In this document: piece after piece, positions 57,410 to 64,000 of the stretch
How positions within the stretch are numbered: the stretch's first letter is position 1
Layout: each line of letters starts with the position of its first letter
Origin: Mytilinidion resinicola
Lineage: Eukaryota; Ascomycota; Dothideomycetes; Mytilinidiales; Mytilinidiaceae
Direction: 5' to 3'
Length of the DNA: 64,000 bases
NCBI RefSeq assembly: GCF_010093595.1
Contig: NW_022985449.1
Span: 180,080-244,079, forward strand
The notes under the pieces: model-generated
What the model was told of the DNA's origin: nothing
What the model saw: only the letters and a program-made list of their open reading frames with translations
The model's database searches: none
Position numbers and translations under genes: made by a program

Positions 57410-57661
57410 ATGGTTGAACACAACTACTCCTCCGCCTCGTCCGCTGATGAAAGCTACGAGGATCAGATCCTCAAGGCTGTGCTGGCAAGAAAATCTAACC
57501 AGAACGCAAAGAAGGCTCAACCATGGAAGGGTGCCTTTATCCCGAATGATGAAGACCTCCCAACCACCACCTCCCCACATGACAAGCCTTGGATTCGCAA
57601 TGATGCGAAGAACGCCGAATGGGGTGGTGAGGAATATGACACTGACTCAGGAAAGACCTAG
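57410..57661 (+). CDS. Hypothetical small protein, 83 aa
   Basis: Single short frame from ATG (MVEHNYSSASSADESYED) to TAG, hydrophilic and probably disordered. It contains QILKAVLARKSNQNAKKAQP, PWKGAFIPNDEDLP and KPWIRNDAKNAEWGGEEYDT. The composition is protein-like, but nothing else supports it and I recognise no family. It could also be the end of a decayed gene. Confidence 0.4.
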   Translation: MVEHNYSSASSADESYEDQILKAVLARKSNQNAKKAQPWKGAFIPNDEDLPTTTSPHDKPWIRNDAKNAEWGGEEYDTDSGKT

Positions 57662-58313
57662 ACGGTACGCATTTGATTATTCACGGCTACAATTTTTCCT
57701 TCGCTGACATGAACATTTGTGAAGTTGAAATGATCCAGAACTCCTTTACGTACGCCAACTTAGGCTGGTTCCACCTAGGGCAGTCGACTCCGACTAGTGG
57801 AGGAAATCATGAATGGTCGATGCTTCAATTGCACATGTTGGGTCATGGACATAGGGCGAAGCCCTCCGCACTGCGCTCTATTGGATTTGCCAGGTGGGAG
57901 ATTTGAACACCTCATCAATTGTGCTGGCCAACATGTTTTGAGACTTTGTGTTTATTTGATGAGTATGATCAGTCAGTTGGTCCTGTATATCGCACGGTCT
58001 TTAGAAGAAGTACGGCAAATTACGCTTTGATTTAATGCTATACACTACCCAGCCAACGTGACGCTATCCCCTCCAACCAAGCAGCGGACTGCTAACATGA
58101 TGTCAACTGTTTAATCACGATGTCGCGTGATGTTTCATGGGTGAAAAAGAACTTGTGCAAGGCCGATGAATAAGACGAGCATAACCTCTCGCGCAGCCTC
58201 TACTCTCGGCTTTGCTCACTAATTTCATCCTTTTCTTGGCTGACAGTGGAACGCTCCTCGCACTCACACCCTTCTTCATACCCCACACTTCTGTTCTTGA
58301 TAACAGCTTGTCA
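57662..58313. other. Intergenic, no gene seen
   Basis: 652 bp before the first AsaB-like gene. It should hold its promoter. The frame of that gene runs upstream to 58212 through a hydrophobic stretch, but 58314 is the better start. Confidence 0.4.
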
Positions 58314-59360
58314 ATGATGCCTAACGTTGATGACAAGGTTGTCGCCGAAATTCAATATCTAAAGCCTAACCCACTTTACGATAATGAAAGACCCTATTCA
58401 ATTGCGACTGTGCTACTACCTGGTGTCAAAAGGACGAACATTGAGCAGGCTGCTGTGCGAACGCCGATAAGCAGCGTCCGCGGGAAGGAAGATAGTTTCG
58501 CTCTCTATGTCCAGGGATTTGAATGGACTCGCCATGACCTGAACTATGAGCTCAGTATCGACACGAATGTGGATCGTTACATGGAAGAGATGGGTTCGTT
58601 CCTCCGAAAGCATCTAAATGCTTCTGAAGTCATCGTCTACGACTACGTGGTGAGCTCAGACCTCATAGAATGCAGCAGGAACTCTTACTCATCCAGTCCT
58701 TGTCAGTTTCGAGAGCAGCGCGAAAGCAATCAGCCACGAGCTCCAGGTGTCCCCCGAAAGGTCAAAAAACAAATCCTAGGAGCCCATCTTGGTAAGAGCT
58801 TCTTCAACACCATGACAGGTGCAATGAACGTTTTTGCTGAGCGCAATTACAGATATCAGTCGGGAAAGCGCGCTTACAAGGATACGCTACAAGTGTGGAG
58901 AGCGAACAGAGGAGCTGATCAAGAAGCGTTGGCATATCGTGAAGTACGAAGTACTTGCACCATTGTGATCAACGGCGAGCTGACAGTTCCAGTATCTGGC
59001 GCCCCCTCAACGGTCCAGTGAAAAGCATGCCCCTAGCTCTCTGCGACTCGCGCTCGCTAGCCCCAGATGACGCGATCGCATCCGACATTGTACTTCCCCA
59101 TTTGCAGATACAAGCCTACGAGATTTGGTACAACCCTGACCAACGCTGGCATTATCTGAAAGACCAGACGACTAATGAGGTGACGTTGATGCTGAGCTCG
59201 GATTCAGACACCGATACTAGTAAGTGCTTGCCTCCATCCCACGAGTTCACTGAGCTTACGTATTCTAGGGTGTGCACATACCGCATTTGAAGATCCGAAC
59301 ACAAAGCCAACCGATCCTAAGCGTAACAGCATTGAACTCAGATGCATGGTTTTCTTATAA
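58314..59360 (+). CDS. AsaB/CmcJ-like non-heme iron oxygenase family, copy 1
   Basis: Exons 58314-58791, 58853-58943, 58987-59219 and 59269-59360 give 297 residues. Introns are 61, 43 and 49 bp, all GT...AG. The raw frame hides the gene because it reads straight through the introns. Spliced, it shows AEIQYLKPNPLYDNERPYS at the N-terminus, then VIVYDYVVSSD, and GAHLDISRESALTRIRYKC, whose HxD pair (His158, Asp160) is the likely first part of the metal site. These are followed by RWHIVNSSIWRPLNGPV, PLALCDSRS, AYEIWYNPDQRWHYL, the distal His in CAHTAFEDP (about 271) and RNSIELRCMVFL. The family contains AsaB and CTB9, acting in fungal secondary metabolism as hydroxylases or desaturases. The substrate here is unknown. 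Confidence 0.85.
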
Positions 59361-59861
59361 CCTTGCTCGACCCGAGAACAATTTATGCTTTCCATCGTGT
59401 CTGGAAAGGCGGTGTGAGGTAAGGTTAGTATTTTCGAGATACAGAAGGCACTGGATCTTGACGTTCAACGTATTGCGATCGAATTATTATCCTACGGGTG
59501 CGATGAGTATTCAATTGACTCCAAGCCTACACAAGTATGATCTATAGAACTAGCCTGTCTTTGATGTTGGGAGGATGAATATAGCCTCAACTTCCTTCAC
59601 AATGATAGATGCCCGCCAGAAGCGACCAAGCTCGGAAACTGCGGAAAGTCCATCATGTAAACGGATGTGCCGTAGAATCTGGTTTATAGCTTGGCAAATT
59701 CGCATACCTTGGGCTCGTTTATTCCAGGATAATCTTCGTCAGGCTTGCACAACCGTACAGATATCCAAATTTCGCCGAAACCTTTTCCCACGGTCTCATA
59801 CAGCAATTCATGATATCCTTGTCTAAGTCCATTTCACATTCCGCAACCGTGATTATATTCA

Positions 59862-60251
59862 TCAGCCATCCACCATGTCCTGAAGATGGCCGAAAACATC
59901 CACATTAAACTCCTCATGGGACGGCCCATCGAATACGTTCTCGGATACCTTTTTTAAAGCATCCTCATAAATTCGTATCTCTTGAAGAGAATAGAGATCC
60001 CCCACAGCCTCAATACAGTCGTTGCCACATCCATAGCCGCAACAATCTTCTCCTTGAACTGCCCACTGATCAAGCAGAAAGGAAGGTCTAACTGAATTCA
60101 TTTCCCTATTCATAGTTCCAGATCCGTCAAGCGCTGTCCCAGCTCGCAGGCGTCGAGGTCGGGCGCTGCGATTTCGATCTCTTCGTAGTAGGTCCAAAAG
60201 TTCTTCATAAGAAGCATGATATGATGGATGAGTGTTAACAGTACGCCCCAT
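59862..60251 (-). CDS. Hypothetical protein, 129 aa, Cys cluster
   Basis: Minus-strand frame from an ATG (MGRTVNTHPSYHASYEELLD). After an Arg-rich part comes GEDCCGYGCGNDCIEAVGDL, a tight cluster of four Cys that recalls, without matching, the CC...GC...C motif of oxidoreductase-like proteins. It ends FNVDVFGHLQDMVDG. A short frame just upstream (MAHDLTIGRHAALYLHND) may belong to the same locus. The gene is uncertain. Confidence 0.3.
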   Translation of the reverse strand: MGRTVNTHPSYHASYEELLDLLRRDRNRSARPRRLRAGTALDGSGTMNREMNSVRPSFLLDQWAVQGEDCCGYGCGNDCIEAVGDLYSLQEIRIYEDALKKVSENVFDGPSHEEFNVDVFGHLQDMVDG

Positions 60252-61738
60252 CGGCGCTCCTCGGTACGCTCTTTGTTGGACTGATTAAGTATAGTGGTTC
60301 CTCACGAGCTTCATAGGGTCGAGGATTTCGGCGATGTCATTGTGTAGATATAAGGCGGCATGTCTTCCAATAGTCAGATCGTGAGCCATGATATTTTGCT
60401 GGAAGTGGGAGCTGTTTGCTCAAGAACTCTTTGACGGTGATTGGTAGTTCGAACGAAAAGATTGTCGGGAACTCGGAAAACAGGTTTGTCATGTGGACTC
60501 CCCGGGAGAAGTTCCGGGTCCATTACAAGTAAGCGCTATATTATAGTCAACTTGCAAGCCCGCAAAAAAGGGGCTCTTTGTAGATCGTGGACTTTACTCT
60601 TGAGCATCGTGTGAGAATTAGATCGATAAGCTAGTCTTTGTGGAGGTTTATCTCATGCCCCAAAACTGAGACAACAGCCTTTGAAAGGACCTTCAGTCCA
60701 TCTCTAGTACTCACAGTCGTAATAGACCACAATCCATTTCTCCAAAAGGCTCGCTCGTTCGTAATGTCCAAACCAGTCCTCTACTTGCATCCCCAGCACC
60801 TACTTATAACGACCAGGGAGCCTCTCAGCAGAGTGACTGAGAGGAGGTGACAAAGGAGTTCGACGAAGTGGCAAGACAGCCCGTTGAAGAGAAAGAAAAC
60901 GCCTGCTAACTCACCGGAGATAGCAAAGCTTCGACTGTGCGGGACCAATTTGGGAAGATTCATTAACATCTACTTAGTAGAAAGTTCCACCAATTCATTC
61001 CGATAAAGTACCTATGCAATCCAATCAAGAAAGCTCTTCTTCCACGTGTAAAAATCCAAACTTTCAATGTAAGGTGCGAAACCTCAAGCTAACGTTGAGA
61101 GTAGATACAGCTTCCAGTTACAGCTAAGTGAGTGGGAGGACTGATTATCACTCCCGAACTCTCAATCCAACATGCTTGAGGAATAGATTTGCACTTCCGA
61201 CTAGCCGGTTACCAGAAGATGCCTCCGTGGAAGGGACTTTGCAGCCCCCTCACCAGGTTCCAGTAGGTGGTTTCGGATCAGGTTTCGGGTCGAGTCTATG
61301 ATCGGACTCCGGTTGGTTTCCCCATGTCAATAGTGCCGGCCGGTACTTCAGATGCTTTGCTTTTCAAGTTTTGCAGCCAGGGCTGTGACCTTTTGTCATT
61401 GGTCTCGAATTGTACAGCCTGGCTAGCCCACGTCTCCGAGGATGGCATTGTCACTACGGATGGGCGTCAGCACTTCAGCGATACACTATCGAATGGTTCA
61501 TTTTCCATACTTGATATAGAGAACTATTTGTTGCGACTTAAAGGTTGGTGCTTCGCGATGTTTTTGGAAGGTTCGATGGTGTTTAGTGGGAGAATATGAC
61601 GACCGGAGGGTTTAAGAATGCCGGCCAAAGTTCACCTGAAGCACGCACACCGGATAAACCCAATTGCCTAGCGGATGACAAATTCATTCTAGTACGAAGG
61701 AGAACTAAGAGGCCGCATTTAGCGACTTGGCTGTACGG

Positions 61739-61814
61739 TGTCTGCACACCCCGGCTCTGCATGTCTGCACACCCCGGCTCTGCGTGTCTGCACACCCCGG
61801 CTCTGCGTGTCTGC
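61739..61814 (+). repeat. 23-bp tandem repeat, 3.3 copies
   Basis: Units at 61739-61761, 61762-61784 and 61785-61807 plus a seven-base partial copy. They are identical except for the last base of the first unit (A instead of G). Unit begins TGTCTGCACACCCCGG. Near-perfect identity implies recent expansion. Confidence 0.9.
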
Positions 61815-62131
61815 CATTTCCAGTCAAAAGCATTCAGCTTATCTGTTAATTGCCTCCACACCACCTTTGTAAAGCCCAAAAAACAAAAAATCGCCGGAAA
61901 TAGTATCTCCCGCAGTTGCGTGATTTTATGGGTGTCTTCTATTCACCCTTGATCCCATCTTCCGAGACTTGGCAACCATCACTGATCAGCCGGGTGCCCT
62001 GTTCAAGAACCTACAAACGAGTGCAGTTTACCGGCTTTCAAGGACTGTTGGGTAAGCAATATTAATAGTAACTCTACTGTTCTAGAGGGGCAGCTGGCTC
62101 ACTCGTCGATACACGGCAAGAGAAGATAAAC

Positions 62132-63344
62132 ATGAATCAGTTGGTGTCATTCCAATATCTTGTTCATTTGCCAATCTATTCATACGAAAGGCCGTATTAC
62201 ATCTTTAATAATGTTCCGGAAGGTACCCCAAGCGGGAACCTCAAATCCGTGCATGGTCCTGAGCAGCTTGTCGAAGATGCACGTGGTTCGGAAAAGGACT
62301 TCGATCTGGATGTCCAAGGTTTCATTTTCGAAAGCCGCCCTCTTCCACCGGATATAGATTGGAATAGCAAGGAGGCGATTGAACAAAAATATATCCCAAG
62401 TGTCAAGGCGGTGTTGAGAGACGTACTTGGCGATGTACAACATTGTGAATCGTTTGACTGGAGAGTACGTCTGTTGGACTTATATACGCTTGGCCAAGAA
62501 AGAAATATGGAAAGAACACCCTTTCAGATGTTCTCTAGCTCACTTTATGTGTAGATAAGACATGCCGCGGCCGCGCAAGTTCTGAGGGAGCCGGATCCCA
62601 AGACAAATCCAGATGCGCGAACGACAAGAATTTCACCGGCTTTCAACGTTCACGTTGGTATGTAGTGATCTCAGCTGTTCACAGTATATGCCTATTCTGA
62701 ACTTCTTGTTGCAAAATTTGAGAATAACCTTTTTCTAGATCAAACTCCACTGGGGGTCCTTGATCGAATGCGACAAATTTACGGCCACGAGGCTGATAGT
62801 TTAGCAGCGATGTACCGTGTACGCCTTATCAAGTACGTTCACTTGTAGTTGATAGCATATTGTACAGCCATAGGACCATACCTGGTCATGGCCAGTCATT
62901 GTTGATGTTTGAATCTTCTCCATCGAGGCTAACGCTCTGGCAAAAGCATCTGGCGCCCTCTTGTTGAGGTAGTCGAGGATTTGCCACTTGCATTATGCGA
63001 TGCGCGTTCTGCAAGCTTAGATGACTTGTTAGAAGTATCGTTCGTAGATCACGGATACACTCGACATAATTTCATGGCCAAACATAGTCCCGACTTTCGT
63101 TTCTTCTATTTAGGCAAAATGCGGAGAGAAGAGGTCTGCGTCTTCAAAGTATTTGACTCGCAAGATAATGTGGCAAAGAGTGAGCATCTTTCTGGTTTAC
63201 TCCTCGCTCAACAGGTTTCTTGACGAAGCTGAATTTGTGATTTCAGGGGTCCTTCACGGCGCTTTCGAATCGAAACTGGCTTCACCTGGCTCAGCCCCTC
63301 GCGAAAGCATCGAAGTTAGATTACTGGTTCTCTCCGGTGGTTAA
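62132..63344 (+). CDS. AsaB/CmcJ-like non-heme iron oxygenase family, copy 2
   Basis: Exons 62132-62464, 62555-62657, 62739-62832, 62947-63179 and 63247-63344 give 286 residues. Introns are 67-114 bp and every join keeps phase. The N-terminus reads FQYLVHLPIYSYERPYYIFN, with DLDVQGFIFESRPLP later. The metal-site pair is in FNVHVDQTPLGVLDRMR (His144, Asp146). After it come LINIWRPLVEVVEDLPLALC, DARSASLDD, FRFFYLGKMRREEVCVFKVF and RESIEVRLLVLSGG. The expected distal His context is altered to VLHGAFE (His about 258) where the first copy has CAHTAFE. Identity with copy 1 is low apart from motifs, so the two are old paralogues, not a fresh duplication. Function may be like AsaB or CTB9 but is not established. 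Confidence 0.83.
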
Positions 63345-63845
63345 CATCGAAATGCAGGCATAGAAGTAACGGTACAGTCCAGTCATCTGTGGAGACTTGA
63401 AAGAAAGGAGCGTAAAACTTGGGCAGTTGAATCTTGCTTATGGAGACTGCCCTCAACGGTGAAGCTTTGAGGGGCAAATGGCGTGAGCAAGCTCAATAGA
63501 CATTGAACTTCCAAAGTGCTAAAACTCACATCCATGAATGGAAGTCTAATGGTTTCATAGCTCTAATTATGAGTTCAACTTCGTTCACGTCGCGAATGTG
63601 TTCAGCTACTGTGGACTTAGACAACAGTGTATTCAATCCGAGAAATGTACGCAGTTTCATTCCTACGATATCCGATCAGCTGGCGTGTCTTTCTTCAATA
63701 TCAGAATCATCCAAGGCACCTGTTACTCCCGATTCGAAATTTCTATAACGTACTTCACAAGCGAGTCGGCCACACAAGCGAGTCGGCCACACAAGCGAGT
63801 CGGCCACCTCATCACGAAAACGCGACGCGTCAACCAACAACCAAT
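63345..63845. other. Intergenic between AsaB-like gene and transposase
   Basis: No gene seen. The last 90 bases hold a 17-bp tandem repeat next to the transposase start. Confidence 0.45.
63757..63807 (+). repeat. 17-bp tandem repeat, three identical copies
   Basis: ACAAGCGAGTCGGCCAC occurs at 63757-63773, 63774-63790 and 63791-63807 without a mismatch. It lies about 40 bp before the transposase start, so it may be part of the element's end. Confidence 0.92.
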
Positions 63846-64000
63846 ATGCGTCGACAACACAACGCGCAATCAATCCAAAAAGAAGGCAGGCTAGCCTTAG
63901 CTCTCCTAGCTATCCGACGAAATCAAATTCCAAGCGAACGACGCGCTGCAGGCATATACAATGTCCCCAAAAGCACGCTCCAAGACCGACGCGGCGGAAT
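63846..64000 (+). mobile_element. Start of a pogo/Fot1-type transposase, cut by window edge
   Basis: From an ATG (MRRQHNAQSIQKEG) the frame reads RLALALLAIRRNQIPSERRA, then AAGIYNVPKSTLQDRRGG, and runs off the window. This is the N-terminal psq/CENP-B-type helix-turn-helix of Tc1/mariner-superfamily pogo/Fot1 transposases: a helix with a run of aliphatic residues, a short turn, AAGIYNVPKSTL as the recognition helix, and a basic end. The DDE catalytic part lies outside. No lesion is seen in the 51 codons visible. A left terminal inverted repeat was not identified, though the 17-bp repeats just upstream are candidates for element ends. Confidence 0.8.

Larger units (their letters stand above)
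59361..62131. other. 2.8-kb gap with one doubtful small frame and a repeat
   Basis: No convincing gene between the two AsaB-like genes except a weak minus-strand frame (59862-60251). Plus-strand fragments near 59440-59520 (ALDLDVQRIAIELLSYG) look protein-like but lead into stops, so they may be gene debris. Confidence 0.45.

Noticed and set aside
61267..61599. 110-codon plus-strand frame between the AsaB-like genes
   Set aside because: No domain, no splice support and no clear upstream context; composition is not convincing.
1..64000. CRISPR arrays, rRNA and tRNA genes
   Set aside because: No regularly spaced identical repeats of CRISPR type and no rRNA or tRNA structure were recognised. 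A covariance-model scan would settle the RNA genes.

Overview
The window is nuclear DNA of a filamentous ascomycete (Pezizomycotina). The evidence is many short GT...AG introns (about 45-115 bp, often with a CTRAC-type branch site), a dense set of eukaryotic housekeeping genes, fungus-specific families (EI24/RRT8, AsaB-like, fungal amidase), and genes packed on both strands. I cannot fix the class from sequence alone. Many genes only read correctly after splicing, and several long open frames begin with GTG or TTG, so starts were moved to real ATGs.

Bases 1-51,000 look like a stable core region. In order they hold: two uncharacterised proteins, a Vps62-like protein (minus) divergent from a TFIIIC sub6/tau55-like subunit, two uncharacterised conserved-looking genes, NIF3 (minus) divergent from a BolA-family protein, COG6 (minus) divergent from ATG9, the giant UTP20 (minus) divergent from a DRN1/CWF19-like protein, a secreted HNH-type (DUF1524) protein, an uncharacterised Pro-rich protein, ribosomal protein L30 in seven exons, the cohesin kleisin RAD21, an EI24/RRT8-like membrane protein, an MFS monocarboxylate-type transporter, a poorly resolved locus with opposing reading frames, a PLP enzyme like diaminopropionate ammonia-lyase, a large CorA-like transporter, and an HSL-type alpha/beta hydrolase. 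Themes are RNA and ribosome production (UTP20, DRN1, RPL30, TFIIIC), membrane traffic and autophagy (COG6, ATG9, Vps62), iron/metal handling (BolA, NIF3, CorA) and chromosome cohesion (RAD21).

Bases from about 51,000 to the end are accessory in character. Genes are sparse. An amidase and a dipeptidyl peptidase III lie tail to tail and both carry disabling lesions, although their splice sites are mostly preserved. Two AsaB/CmcJ-like non-heme iron oxygenase family genes, which emerge only after multi-intron splicing, sit 2.8 kb apart. Several short tandem repeats occur, and the window ends inside the start of a pogo/Fot1-type transposase. This right-hand block could be the edge of a transposon-influenced or subtelomeric island, possibly a remnant of a secondary-metabolite locus. 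No RNA genes or CRISPR arrays were found.
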